A DNA stretch of 64,000 nucleotides from Flavobacteriaceae bacterium (lineage in GTDB: Bacteria > Bacteroidota > Bacteroidia > Flavobacteriales > Flavobacteriaceae), in contig PKEA01000071.1 of NCBI GenBank assembly GCA_002862805.1, forward strand, positions 19,659 through 83,658, in the 5' to 3' direction. The position numbers and the translations under genes were made by a program. The notes under the pieces were generated by a model. The model had not been told where the DNA came from, ran no database searches, and saw nothing but the letters and a program-made list of their open reading frames with translations. Shown here in pieces: positions 1-8,672 of this stretch (position 1 is the first letter of the stretch; every line of letters starts with the position of its first letter).

Positions 1-39
1 ATCAATGAACAGATGTTATATTTTAACAATAAAAAAATA

Positions 40-750
40 TTACATTTTTAAATAGAATTCTTTTGTTAATTGAATATATTCTTGGGTGTATTGATGTCTA
101 GTAACTTCAATGATTAATTCGTCTTCAATTGTAATTTGTTCGTCCCATGTAAAGGCTAGTAAACTTCTTTTTAATTCTGAATTAGGTGTACCTTTAACTC
201 TAGTTATTTTAAAAGGGTGTAAGTGAAATTGTTTTGCTATTTGAATGAATTTTTCTTCTTCTTTGCAAGGTATAATTACTGAAAAAACACCAAATTCATT
301 TAATAAGTTTGCAGCACTATCTATTAATTTTTCAAAAGGTAATGCGTCTTGAAATCGTGCTACATTTCTTTTTTCTGTATCGGATTTATATTCATCAGTA
401 TAAAATGGAGGGTTTGAAATAATTAAATCATATGATTCATCTTCCATTTCCTCAACAAACTCATCTAAACCTGCGTGGTAGCAAAATAGACGGTCGCCCC
501 AGTTGCTGTTTTCAAAATTTTGTACACATTGTTCATATGCCTCTTCGTCGATTTCAATAGCGTCAATTTGCTCAGCTAAAGTTCTTTGAGCAAGCATTAA
601 AGAGAGTACTCCTGTACCAGAACCAATATCTAAAACACTAAAAATGTTTTTGGGAATTGGTGACCATGCTCCAAGTAAAACGGCATCGGTGCCAATTTTC
701 ATAGCGCAACGATCCTGATGTATGGTAAATTGTTTGAAATAAAACGACAT
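40..750 (-). CDS. trmN6: tRNA1(Val) (adenine(37)-N6)-methyltransferase family protein
   Basis: SAM-dependent methyltransferase of the YfiC/TrmN6 type, which in E. coli methylates N6 of A37 in tRNA-Val. The 236-residue protein has the SAM-binding motif I VLDIGSGTG at about residues 39-47, an acidic end to strand 2 (AIEIDEEA) and the NPPF catalytic signature of N6-adenine methyltransferases at 113-116. It is the last gene of a rpsP-rimM-methyltransferase operon, 11 bases after rimM, in the place where trmD sits in many other bacteria. The family call is firm; the exact tRNA substrate is inferred from homology. Confidence 0.9.
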   Translation of the reverse strand: MSFYFKQFTIHQDRCAMKIGTDAVLLGAWSPIPKNIFSVLDIGSGTGVLSLMLAQRTLAEQIDAIEIDEEAYEQCVQNFENSNWGDRLFCYHAGLDEFVEEMEDESYDLIISNPPFYTDEYKSDTEKRNVARFQDALPFEKLIDSAANLLNEFGVFSVIIPCKEEEKFIQIAKQFHLHPFKITRVKGTPNSELKRSLLAFTWDEQITIEDELIIEVTRHQYTQEYIQLTKEFYLKM

Positions 751-761
751 GATATTTAGAT

Positions 762-1289
762 TTAACCTAAGTATAAATCAACGAGTCCTTCAGGTGTGTT
801 AAGGTAAATTGTTTTATTTTCTCGATCTATTTTAACAATAAAATGATCAATTAAGGGTACTAATATCTCTGTTTTTCCTTTTAAAATTTCAAATAAAGGT
901 TGAGCGTTACTGTCGTTAATACGTTGAATGACACCAATATCTCCTAGACGAGTATCTTGAACGGTAAAGCCTTCAACTTCATGATAATAAAACTTATTAC
1001 CTTCAAGTTTAGGTAAAAAAGAAAGAGGGAGATATAAGTGGCAATTCATAATTGCATCTGCATCTTCTTCACATGTAAAGTCTTCAAATTTAATTCTTAA
1101 GAATTTGCTTTTGTGAATATGACTTTTTTCAATAAAAAATGGAACCAGTGTTTTGTTTAATTCAACAAAAACTGATTCCAAATTTTCATAAATTTCGGGT
1201 TCGTCAGTATCTAAAAAAGCTAGTACTTCGCCCTTAAAACTAAATTTTTTTGCAATTTTGCCTAAATAAAAGCATTCATCTATACGCAT
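762..1289 (-). CDS. rimM: Ribosome maturation factor RimM
   Basis: RimM binds ribosomal protein S19 and assists maturation of the 30S head. The 175-residue length is usual. The N-terminal half starts with CFYLGKIAKKFSFKGEV, the family's G-x-I-x-K-x-(F/H)-G-x-x-G-E type motif, and the C-terminal PRC-barrel half contains YYHEVEGFTVQD and LFEILKGKTEILVPLIDHFI. The gene lies 15 bases after rpsP and 11 bases before the methyltransferase gene, so it is almost certainly cotranscribed with both. Confidence 0.95.
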   Translation of the reverse strand: MRIDECFYLGKIAKKFSFKGEVLAFLDTDEPEIYENLESVFVELNKTLVPFFIEKSHIHKSKFLRIKFEDFTCEEDADAIMNCHLYLPLSFLPKLEGNKFYYHEVEGFTVQDTRLGDIGVIQRINDSNAQPLFEILKGKTEILVPLIDHFIVKIDRENKTIYLNTPEGLVDLYLG

Positions 1290-1304
1290 TATTGCACTTT
1301 TAAA

Positions 1305-1835
1305 TTAAGCTTCTGTTTCTTCGTTGTTTTCTTCAACTGCTGGAGCTTCTTCTGTAGCTGTTTCAGCAACTTCTTCAGCTTTTAAAGCTTCAGCTTGAGC
1401 TGCTTTACGCTTTTCATTCGCTTCTTCTTCAGCTTTTAAAGCTTTGGCTTTAGCATCTGCTTGCGCTTTGCTTAATCCGTCTTTTTTAGAATCAACTTTT
1501 CCAGCTTTTTCTTCAACCCATTTAGTGAATTTCGCATCTGCTTGCTCTTGCGTTAAAGCACCTTTTCTTACTCCACCATCTAAATGGTGTTTCAATAAAG
1601 CACCTTTATAAGAAAGAATAGCTCTTGCTGTATCAGTTGGTTGAGCACCATTGTGTAACCATTGAACAGCGCTATCAACATTTAAGTCAATAGTTGCAGG
1701 GTTTGTGTTTGGATTGTAAGTTCCTATCTTGTCTAAGAATTTACCATCTCTTTTTGAACGTGCATCAGCTGCTACGATCCAGTAAAAAGGTTTCCCTTTT
1801 TTACCGTGTCTTTGTAATCTAATTTTTACTGACAT
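1305..1835 (-). CDS. rpsP: 30S ribosomal protein S16 with long C-terminal extension
   Basis: Small-subunit protein bS16. The conserved core begins SVKIRLQRHGKKGKPFYWIV and runs to about residue 90 (LLKHHLDGGVRKGAL). The remaining 85 or so residues form a Lys/Ala/Glu-rich, probably helical tail (EAPAVEENNEETEA at the end), about doubling the size of the usual 80-90-residue protein. Such tails are common in Bacteroidetes S16. First gene of its operon, with a TATCTTTG -7 box at 1885-1892 and a small leader hairpin upstream. Confidence 0.96.
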   Translation of the reverse strand: MSVKIRLQRHGKKGKPFYWIVAADARSKRDGKFLDKIGTYNPNTNPATIDLNVDSAVQWLHNGAQPTDTARAILSYKGALLKHHLDGGVRKGALTQEQADAKFTKWVEEKAGKVDSKKDGLSKAQADAKAKALKAEEEANEKRKAAQAEALKAEEVAETATEEAPAVEENNEETEA

Positions 1836-1853
1836 AATCTAATGATTAAATTT

Positions 1854-1870
1854 TGAGGTTCACGACCTCA
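1854..1870 (-). promoter_or_regulatory. Leader hairpin of the rpsP operon
   Basis: TGAGGT (1854-1859) and ACCTCA (1865-1870) form a 6-bp stem with a 5-base loop between the -7 box and the rpsP start. It lies at or near the 5' end of the expected mRNA. It could stabilise the 5' end or be a protein-binding leader; the function is inferred. Confidence 0.45.
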
Positions 1871-1884
1871 GTTAATTAAGTCTG

Positions 1885-1892
1885 CAAAGATA
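1885..1892 (-). promoter_or_regulatory. -7 box upstream of rpsP
   Basis: On the minus strand the sequence reads TATCTTTG, a full match to the Bacteroidetes TAnnTTTG box, about 50 bases before the rpsP start codon. No clear TTG at -33 was seen at the usual distance. Confidence 0.55.
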
Positions 1893-1989
1893 TAAAATTT
1901 ATATTTACTTAGTAGTCATATTAAAAAAAATATTTTTCTACTATTTGCATTATATTTAGATTAAAAAAATTATTTTTGTTAATTGAATT

Positions 1990-2709
1990 ATGAAAACTAT
2001 CAAAAAAATGAAAAACATACTTTATTTATTTCTTACTACGCTAATTTTGTCAAGTTGTACAAACGATATTGAAACAAATACTCCAGCATTTCAAGCGAAG
2101 TTTAATGACGCTACTTGGAGAGCAAAAGACGCAAGGGTTTCTTTGGATACGGATGGTAGTTTTGTTATTACGGCTTACACTCAATATGAAACTGTAGTAT
2201 TGAGGGCTTCTGCAGCTGAAATTGGTACTTATGTTTTAGGTACAACAAATCAAGATAATTATGTTTCTTATGATTTTGATGGTGAAGGAATTGTTTCGAG
2301 TTATGATACCTCGTTGAATGCCGGCCCTGCATATAAAATTTCTAATATTGTTAATTCAGGAACAGGTTATACAAATTCAAATAATTCTCAAACTGTACCT
2401 GTTACAGGTTCAGGTTCAGGATTAAAGCTTGCTATTGTAACTAATCCAAATGGAAATATAACTGAAGTATCTATTGTTTCTAGAGGGAATGGTTATGTTG
2501 CAGGCGATGTAGTAAGCGTTATAGGAGGAGATAATAATGCAACAGTTAGAATTTTAAATGTGCAACAAAGTAATGGTGAAATCGTTATTGAAAAAATTGA
2601 AAACGGTACTTTTACAGGAACATTTAAATTCAATGCAGTAAATTCTGACGGGGAAGTTGTTACCTTTTCAGATGGAGTTTTTTATAAAGTAAGTGGAGCT
2701 GGTTTGTAA
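1990..2709 (+). CDS. DUF6252-like lipoprotein with inserted glycine-rich domain
   Basis: A predicted lipoprotein of 239 residues (lipobox ILSSC, Cys23). The N-terminal part (FQAKFNDATWRAKDA...) and the C-terminal part (GTFTGTFKFNAVNSDGEVV then FSDGVFYKV) resemble the two halves of the DUF6252 family, common in Flavobacteriaceae. Between them, at about residues 113-195, is a Gly/Asn/Ser-rich segment with the paired motifs NSGTGYTN and SRGNGYVAGD, which looks like a separate beta domain. The function is unknown. It stands alone, followed by a strong terminator. Confidence 0.8.
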   Translation: MKTIKKMKNILYLFLTTLILSSCTNDIETNTPAFQAKFNDATWRAKDARVSLDTDGSFVITAYTQYETVVLRASAAEIGTYVLGTTNQDNYVSYDFDGEGIVSSYDTSLNAGPAYKISNIVNSGTGYTNSNNSQTVPVTGSGSGLKLAIVTNPNGNITEVSIVSRGNGYVAGDVVSVIGGDNNATVRILNVQQSNGEIVIEKIENGTFTGTFKFNAVNSDGEVVTFSDGVFYKVSGAGL

Positions 2710-2724
2710 TAAAATAAAATAATA

Positions 2725-2763
2725 AAAAAAGCCGTTTTGATCTTTTCAAAACGGCTTTTTTTA
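2725..2763 (+). terminator. Rho-independent terminator after the DUF6252 lipoprotein gene
   Basis: GCCGTTTTGA (2731-2740) and TCAAAACGGC (2746-2755) make a perfect 10-bp stem, flanked by an A-run and followed by a T-run. Confidence 0.9.
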
Positions 2764-2783
2764 TATTCTGTTGATAACTAAAA

Positions 2784-2814
2784 TTGTGATGCATTTTTTT
2801 ATAATGTATTTTTG
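2784..2814 (+). promoter_or_regulatory. Promoter of dnaE
   Basis: TTG at 2784-2786 and TATTTTTG at 2807-2814, with 20 bases between, match the Bacteroidetes -33/-7 consensus. The start codon follows about 50 bases later. Confidence 0.65.
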
Positions 2815-2866
2815 TTTTGTTGAGTTTTTCAACTCATTTATTGCTTAACGCTAAATAATCAATTCA

Positions 2867-5800
2867 ATGTATTTAATTTTTGATACCGAAACCACCGGAT
2901 TACCTCGTAGTTGGTCTGCTCCAATAACAGATACAGATAATTGGCCAAGATGTATACAAATTGCATGGCAATTGCATGACGAAATGGGTAATCTTATTGA
3001 TCATGAAGATTATTTGGTAAAGCCAGAAGGTTTTAATATTCCTTATGATGCAGAACGTATTCATGGTATTTCTACTGAATTGGCTATGGAGCAAGGGATT
3101 GCATTGAGTGAAGTTCTTGAAAAATTCAACATAGCATTGTCTAAAACGAAGTTTATTGTTGGTCAAAATCTAGGATTTGATGTCAATATTATGGGTTGTG
3201 AGTTTCATAGAATGAATGTACAGTCCAAAATGAATGAAATTCCGGTTTTAGATACTTGTACCGAAGTTACAGCTTCATTATTACAACTTCCTGGAGGTAG
3301 AGGAGGTAAATTTAAATTACCAACGTTAACGGAATTACACGAATATTTATTCAATGTGCCTTTTTCAGAGGCGCATAATGCAACTGCCGATGTTGAGGCA
3401 ACTACTCGTTGTTTTTTAGAGCTGATTAAACGTGAAGTTTTTACCAAGGAAGAACTTGATGTAACACCTGATTATTTCACTCGATTTAAAGAACATAATC
3501 CTAAAGAAATACAACTTGTAGGATTAAAACACATCAACTTAAAAGCAGCTTCTGAGCAAATCAGAAAAAAGATGCAAAAAGCTGAGCAAGAAAATGCACA
3601 AGCTTCTATTTCAGATTCTGATATTGAAGATTTGAAAGAAGCAAAGTTTGCGCATCTTCATAATCACACACAATTTTCTGTACTGCAATCTACTATTGGA
3701 ATTCCTGATTTGGTTTCTGCCGCAGCAAAAAACAAAATGAATGCAGTTGCAATGACAGATACTGCTAACATGATGGGAGCTTTTCATTTCGTAAGTGCAG
3801 TCATGAATCATAATAAAGCTGCAAAAGCTAAGATTGAAGCTGCAATAGAAAATGGCGAAGAACCAACCGATAATGAAATAAAACCTATTGTAGGTTGTGA
3901 ATATAATATTTGTGAAAATCATTTAGACAAAACTAAGAAGGACAATGGATATCAAGTTGTTCTTTTGGCAAAGAATAAAAAGGGATATCATAATTTGGCA
4001 AAAATGTCTTCTATCGCTTTTACAGAAGGTTTTTATTATGTGCCTAGAATTGATAGAAATGTAATTGAAAAATACAAAGAAGACATCATGGTTTTGTCTG
4101 GGAATTTATACGGAGAAATTCCAAGTAAAATTCTTAATATTGGAGAAAACCAAGCTGAGGAAGCATTAATTTGGTGGAAAGAACAATTTGGAGATGATTT
4201 TTACCTCGAAATTATGCGCCATAATCAAGAAGATGAAAATCGTGTTAATAAAACATTGATTGAGTTTTCTCAAAAGCATAATATAAAGTTGGTTGCAACT
4301 AACAATACCTATTATGTAAATAAAGAAGATGCTAATGCGCACGACATTTTATTGTGTGTAAAAGATGGCGAAAAACAAGCAACACCTATAGGTAGAGGTA
4401 GAGGTTATCGATACGGATTACCAAATCAAGAATATTATTTCAAGTCGCAAGAAGAGATGAAAAAGCTTTTTGCTGATTTACCAGATGCAATTACTAACAT
4501 TCAAGAAATTGTAGATAAAGTAGAGGTTTATTCTCTTTACAGAGATGTATTACTTCCAAAATATGATATTCCAAATGAGTTTTTAGATGCAGAAGATGAA
4601 AAAGACGGAGGAGTAAGAGGTGAAAACGCATATTTAAAACATTTAACTTTTGAAGGAGCAAAAAGAAGATATGGCGAAATAACTCCTGAAATTCAAGAAC
4701 GGGTAGATTTTGAATTATTAACCATTTCCAATTCGGGTTATCCGGGTTATTTTTTAATTGTACAAGATTTTATTGCAGAAGCCAGAAAGATGGATGTTTC
4801 TGTTGGTCCAGGTCGTGGTTCTGCTGCGGGTTCTGTAGTAGCTTATTGCTTAGGAATTACAAACATCGATCCTATTAAGTACGATTTACTTTTTGAGCGT
4901 TTCCTTAATCCTGATCGTGTGTCGATGCCCGATATTGATATTGATTTTGATGATGAAGGTCGTGGCCGCGTAATGGATTATGTAATTAATAAATATGGAG
5001 CTAATCAAGTTGCTCAAATCATTACTTACGGTAAAATGGCAACGAAATCAGCTATTCGAGATACAGCTCGTGTTTTAGATTTGCCATTATTTGAAGCCGA
5101 TAGAATCGCAAAATTAATTCCAGGAATGATGCCTTCAAAATGGAATTTGGCACGTTTTATTGCAGAAGATGAATCTGAAGTTAAGAAAGCATTGCGTTCT
5201 GAAGAGTTTGAGAAAGTACAAGAATTAATTGCTATTGCAAATGGTGAAGATTTGGCAGGAGAAACCATTCAGCAAGCAAAAATATTAGAAGGCTCTTTAC
5301 GAAATACAGGAGTTCATGCTTGTGGAGTAATCATAACACCTTCAGATATTACTAATTTCGTTCCGGTTACTACCGCAAAAGATTCTGATTTGTACCTTAC
5401 CCAATTTGACAACTCGGTAGCGGAAAGCGCAGGTTTGTTAAAAATGGACTTTTTAGGTTTAAAAACCTTAACCTTAATTAAGGATACGGTTAAACTTGTT
5501 AAGTACAGAAACGGAATTACTTTAGATCCTGATACTTTTCCTATTGACGACCAAAAAACGTATGAATTATTCCAAAGAGGTGAAACGGTTGGTATTTTCC
5601 AATATGAATCTCCTGGAATGCAAAAATACATGAAAGAATTAAAGCCAACAGTTTTTGGAGATTTAATTGCAATGAATGCATTATATCGTCCAGGGCCATT
5701 GGAATATATACCATCATTCGTAAAGCGTAAAAATGGTGAAGAAGAAATAAAATACGATTTAGATGCTTGTGAAGAGTATTTAAAAGAGACCTATGGAATT

Positions 5801-7378
5801 ACTGTCTATCAAGAGCAAGTAATGCTTCTTTCTCAAAAGTTGGCTGATTTTACAAAAGGTGAGGCAGATGTATTGCGTAAGGCAATGGGTAAAAAGCAAA
5901 AAGATGTTCTTGATAAAATGAAACCTAAGTTTGTAGAACAGGCTTCTGCAAAAGGGCATGATGCTACAATTCTAGAAAAAATTTGGAAAGATTGGGAAGC
6001 ATTTGCAAGTTATGCCTTCAATAAATCACATTCTACTTGTTATGCTTGGATTGCTTATCAAACCGCTTATTTAAAAGCGCACTATCCTGCTGAGTATATG
6101 GCTGCTGTACTTTCGAATAATATGAATGATATTAAGCAAGTTTCTTTCTTTATGGAAGAATGTAAACGAATGGGGTTGCAGGTTTTAGGTCCAGATGTAA
6201 ATGAATCGTATTATAAATTTACGGTTAATGAAAACTATGCAGTTCGTTTTGGAATGGGTGCTATAAAAGGAGTAGGAGCTAATGCTGTTGATACAATAGT
6301 TCAAAATAGAAAAGACGGAAAATACAAATCTATTTTTGATGTGGCTAAGAAAATTGATTTAAGAGCAGCCAATAAAAAAGCATTTGAAAGTTTGGCTTTA
6401 GCTGGAGGCTTTGATGGTTTTGGGGATACACATAGAGCGCAATATTTTCATGATGAAGGCGATGGAATTACTTTCTTAGAAAAAGCAGTTAAGTACGGTG
6501 CTAAGTTTCAGGAAAATGAAAATTCATCACAAGTAAGTTTGTTTGGTGATGCTTCTGAGGTGCAAATTCCAGAACCAATTGTTCCGCCTTGTGAAGAGTG
6601 GAATACCATGGAAAAATTAGCCAAAGAAAAAGAAGTAGTTGGTATTTATATTTCGGGCCATCCGCTTGACGATTATAAATACGAAATGAAATATTTTTGC
6701 AATACTAAATTGGAACAATTAAAAGATTTAAATTCTTTGGTTGGTAAAAATGTTAGTATTGGTGGAATCATTACAAAAATTGAGCACAGAGTTTCTAAAA
6801 ACGGCAAAGGATGGGCTATGTTTACTTTAGAAGGTTATGATGAAAGTTATGATTTTAGAATATTTGGAGAAGAGTATTTAAAGTTTCGTCATTTCCTAAT
6901 TCAGAATAATTTTACATTTATGAAAGTAATTGTAAAAGAAGGATGGACAAATGCGGAAGGTAAAAAAGGTGATCCAAGAATGCAATTTGTTGCAGTACAA
7001 TATTTGCAAGATGTTTTAACCACATTTGCTAAAAAGCTAATTCTCCAATTTAATATTACCGATTTATCTGAAAACCTAATTCACGCACTTCAAGATTTGT
7101 TTTCAAGAGCAAAAGGAGACAATCAAGTTACTATGGAAGTAATGGAATTACAAAAAGTAAAACGTATGGTTGCTAGTGAAGTGGTAGTAGAAAGTGAAGA
7201 AGATGAAGTTTTAGACAATGATGATGAATCAACTGAAAATGCTGTTTTAGAAACGGAAATTGAAGAAATTCAAGTGGTAACGAAGTTGGTAATGCCAAGT
7301 AGAAAGTTGAAAATTAAAATTTCAAATGAATTGCTTCAAGAATTAGAAAACATGCAAATTAACTTTAAATTGAATTAA
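2867..7378 (+). CDS. dnaE: DNA polymerase III subunit alpha with N-terminal fused DEDDh exonuclease
   Basis: Replicative polymerase of 1503 residues. Residues 1 to about 190 are a DnaQ-like proofreading exonuclease with all three motifs: FDTETTG, GQNLGFDVN and HNATADVEAT. A PHP domain follows, starting HLHNHTQFSVL at residue 263, then the PolIII core with GPGRGSAAGS (about 647) and the catalytic PDIDIDF (about 687), helix-hairpin-helix regions, and an OB domain (VSIGGIITKIEHRVSKNG). In the PHP domain later metal-ligand positions appear changed (TDTAN where TDHGN is usual; NNTYYV where NDVHYV is usual). Stand-alone gene with its own promoter. The acidic tail after the OB domain is typical of the phylum. 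Confidence 0.97.
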   Translation: MYLIFDTETTGLPRSWSAPITDTDNWPRCIQIAWQLHDEMGNLIDHEDYLVKPEGFNIPYDAERIHGISTELAMEQGIALSEVLEKFNIALSKTKFIVGQNLGFDVNIMGCEFHRMNVQSKMNEIPVLDTCTEVTASLLQLPGGRGGKFKLPTLTELHEYLFNVPFSEAHNATADVEATTRCFLELIKREVFTKEELDVTPDYFTRFKEHNPKEIQLVGLKHINLKAASEQIRKKMQKAEQENAQASISDSDIEDLKEAKFAHLHNHTQFSVLQSTIGIPDLVSAAAKNKMNAVAMTDTANMMGAFHFVSAVMNHNKAAKAKIEAAIENGEEPTDNEIKPIVGCEYNICENHLDKTKKDNGYQVVLLAKNKKGYHNLAKMSSIAFTEGFYYVPRIDRNVIEKYKEDIMVLSGNLYGEIPSKILNIGENQAEEALIWWKEQFGDDFYLEIMRHNQEDENRVNKTLIEFSQKHNIKLVATNNTYYVNKEDANAHDILLCVKDGEKQATPIGRGRGYRYGLPNQEYYFKSQEEMKKLFADLPDAITNIQEIVDKVEVYSLYRDVLLPKYDIPNEFLDAEDEKDGGVRGENAYLKHLTFEGAKRRYGEITPEIQERVDFELLTISNSGYPGYFLIVQDFIAEARKMDVSVGPGRGSAAGSVVAYCLGITNIDPIKYDLLFERFLNPDRVSMPDIDIDFDDEGRGRVMDYVINKYGANQVAQIITYGKMATKSAIRDTARVLDLPLFEADRIAKLIPGMMPSKWNLARFIAEDESEVKKALRSEEFEKVQELIAIANGEDLAGETIQQAKILEGSLRNTGVHACGVIITPSDITNFVPVTTAKDSDLYLTQFDNSVAESAGLLKMDFLGLKTLTLIKDTVKLVKYRNGITLDPDTFPIDDQKTYELFQRGETVGIFQYESPGMQKYMKELKPTVFGDLIAMNALYRPGPLEYIPSFVKRKNGEEEIKYDLDACEEYLKETYGITVYQEQVMLLSQKLADFTKGEADVLRKAMGKKQKDVLDKMKPKFVEQASAKGHDATILEKIWKDWEAFASYAFNKSHSTCYAWIAYQTAYLKAHYPAEYMAAVLSNNMNDIKQVSFFMEECKRMGLQVLGPDVNESYYKFTVNENYAVRFGMGAIKGVGANAVDTIVQNRKDGKYKSIFDVAKKIDLRAANKKAFESLALAGGFDGFGDTHRAQYFHDEGDGITFLEKAVKYGAKFQENENSSQVSLFGDASEVQIPEPIVPPCEEWNTMEKLAKEKEVVGIYISGHPLDDYKYEMKYFCNTKLEQLKDLNSLVGKNVSIGGIITKIEHRVSKNGKGWAMFTLEGYDESYDFRIFGEEYLKFRHFLIQNNFTFMKVIVKEGWTNAEGKKGDPRMQFVAVQYLQDVLTTFAKKLILQFNITDLSENLIHALQDLFSRAKGDNQVTMEVMELQKVKRMVASEVVVESEEDEVLDNDDESTENAVLETEIEEIQVVTKLVMPSRKLKIKISNELLQELENMQINFKLN

Positions 7379-7442
7379 TGTAATGTAGCTAACAATCTCT
7401 TTGGGCTTAATTATTGACCTTTGTGTCAAATAAAAAGAAACT

Positions 7443-8018
7443 ATGAAAAATATTTTAAAAACTGTAATCCTTTTGTTTTCTTCTGTTTCATTTGCGCAAA
7501 TAGCAGATAAAGCAGAAAATGTAAGTCCGTTATTAATTGGGGAAAAAATCCCAGATGTTATCCTACATGACACTAATGGTAAAGAAGTAAAAACCAGTAA
7601 TATTTTAGCCCAAAAAACTGTTCTTGTGGTGTATCGTGGCGGTTGGTGTCCTTATTGTAATTCACAATTAGCCGATATACAAGAAATTGAAAATGACATT
7701 ATAGCTTTAGGTTATCAAGTGGTAGCTGTAAGTCCTGATGCGCCAAGTTTTCTAAAACAAACATTAGATAAAAAAGAATTAAAGTATAGTTTGTATTCAG
7801 ATAGTGAAGGTGTTTTTGCACAAGCAGTTGGTATTGCATTTGCACGAGAGAAGCCAAAATTAGATAAATACTCAGAAGGTAAAAACCCTGGTTTTCTTCC
7901 TGTTCCAACAGTTTATGTTTTAAATGACAAACAAGAAATTGAATTTATGTATATTAACCCAAATTATAGTACTCGTTTAAAAGGAAATGTATTATTATCA
8001 GTTTTAAAAGCGCTGTAA
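7443..8018 (+). CDS. Peroxiredoxin-like (AhpC/TSA) exported protein
   Basis: Thioredoxin-fold peroxiredoxin-like protein of 191 residues with a signal peptide (cleavage probably after SFAQ, near residue 19). The redox motif GGWCPYCN has cysteines at 69 and 72, a CxxC pair of the peroxiredoxin-like family rather than the classical TxxC. The end, with PVPTVYVLNDKQEIEFMYINP, carries the cis-proline loop. Expected to act in the periplasm, reducing peroxides or disulfides. It lies just before trxA but has its own start region, and trxA has a separate promoter. Confidence 0.85.
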   Translation: MKNILKTVILLFSSVSFAQIADKAENVSPLLIGEKIPDVILHDTNGKEVKTSNILAQKTVLVVYRGGWCPYCNSQLADIQEIENDIIALGYQVVAVSPDAPSFLKQTLDKKELKYSLYSDSEGVFAQAVGIAFAREKPKLDKYSEGKNPGFLPVPTVYVLNDKQEIEFMYINPNYSTRLKGNVLLSVLKAL

Positions 8019-8063
8019 TATCATTTTTTAAAATAGAACTATAGTTAAAAGCAATCTAATTAT

Positions 8064-8095
8064 TTGTATTCCTAAAAAATAAATAGTTATTTTTG
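8064..8095 (+). promoter_or_regulatory. Promoter of trxA
   Basis: TTG at 8064-8066 and TATTTTTG at 8088-8095, spaced by 21 bases, 34 bases before the trxA start codon. Confidence 0.6.
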
Positions 8096-8129
8096 TTTCA
8101 ATAAATAAACAACATTAAAGTTAAAAGAT

Positions 8130-8447
8130 ATGGCATTAGCAATTACAGATGCTACTTTTGAAGAAGTAGTATTAAAATCAGATAAACCAGTAGTAGTAGA
8201 TTTTTGGGCAGCTTGGTGTGGACCATGTAGAATGGTTGGGCCAGTTATCGATGAGGTTTCTGCAGACTATGAAGGAAAAGCAGTAGTAGGAAAAGTTGAC
8301 GTAGATGCAAACCAAGAATTTGCTGCAAAATACGGCGTTAGAAACATTCCTACGGTATTAATTTTTCAAAACGGAGAAGTAGTAGGTCGTCAAGTTGGAG
8401 TTGCTCCAAAGAAAACATATACAGATGCTATCGACGCATTATTGTAA
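8130..8447 (+). CDS. trxA: Thioredoxin
   Basis: Cytoplasmic thioredoxin of 105 residues, the usual length. The active site WCGPC has cysteines at 30 and 33, and the cis-proline loop is RNIPTVLIF. It reduces protein disulfides with electrons from thioredoxin reductase. It is monocistronic: promoter just upstream and terminator just downstream. Confidence 0.97.
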   Translation: MALAITDATFEEVVLKSDKPVVVDFWAAWCGPCRMVGPVIDEVSADYEGKAVVGKVDVDANQEFAAKYGVRNIPTVLIFQNGEVVGRQVGVAPKKTYTDAIDALL

Positions 8448-8474
8448 TAAAAAATCAAATTGAAAAAGAGAATG

Positions 8475-8501
8475 AAGCCCAGCGAAAGTTGGGCTTTTTT
8501 T
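8475..8501 (+). terminator. Rho-independent terminator of trxA
   Basis: AAGCCCA (8475-8481) pairs with TGGGCTT (8490-8496), followed by T residues. Confidence 0.85.
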
Positions 8502-8506
8502 ATGAA

Positions 8507-8600
8507 GCGAAAGTTTTAGTATTTCTTGTAAATGTAATTCCTGCTTTCGCTGCTATCTTGTTTCGCTTCGCTTCACAAGGATAATCGCTCTATCAGGGCT
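8507..8600 (-). repeat. Candidate dispersed intergenic repeat
   Basis: On the minus strand this starts AGCCCTGATAGAGCGATTAT, then a GAAGCGAAGCGAAAC block and AGCAGCGAAAGCAGGAATTA. GCGAAAG (8507-8513) and CTTTCGC (8544-8550) are inverted repeats. From memory, similar non-coding elements with the AGCCCTGATAGA start recur between genes of Flavobacterium genomes. No coding potential is seen. Only one copy is in this window, so the repeat status rests on recollection and needs a genome search. Confidence 0.45.
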
Positions 8601-8660
8601 AAATAGTTGTTTTTGGAACCTTTTGTGTACTTTTAATTTCCAAATCATTTAATCTTTTAA

Positions 8661-8668
8661 TACATTTG
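8661..8668 (+). promoter_or_regulatory. -7 box immediately before the DUF58 gene
   Basis: TACATTTG matches the -7 consensus and ends only 4 bases before the ATG at 8673, so an mRNA from it would have almost no leader. No TTG is found at the -33 distance. Confidence 0.45.
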
Positions 8669-8672
8669 AGAG

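Noticed and set aside
3611..3922. Minus-strand frame of 103 codons inside dnaE
   Set aside because: Antisense of the PHP domain with no recognisable motif; dnaE is certain on the plus strand.
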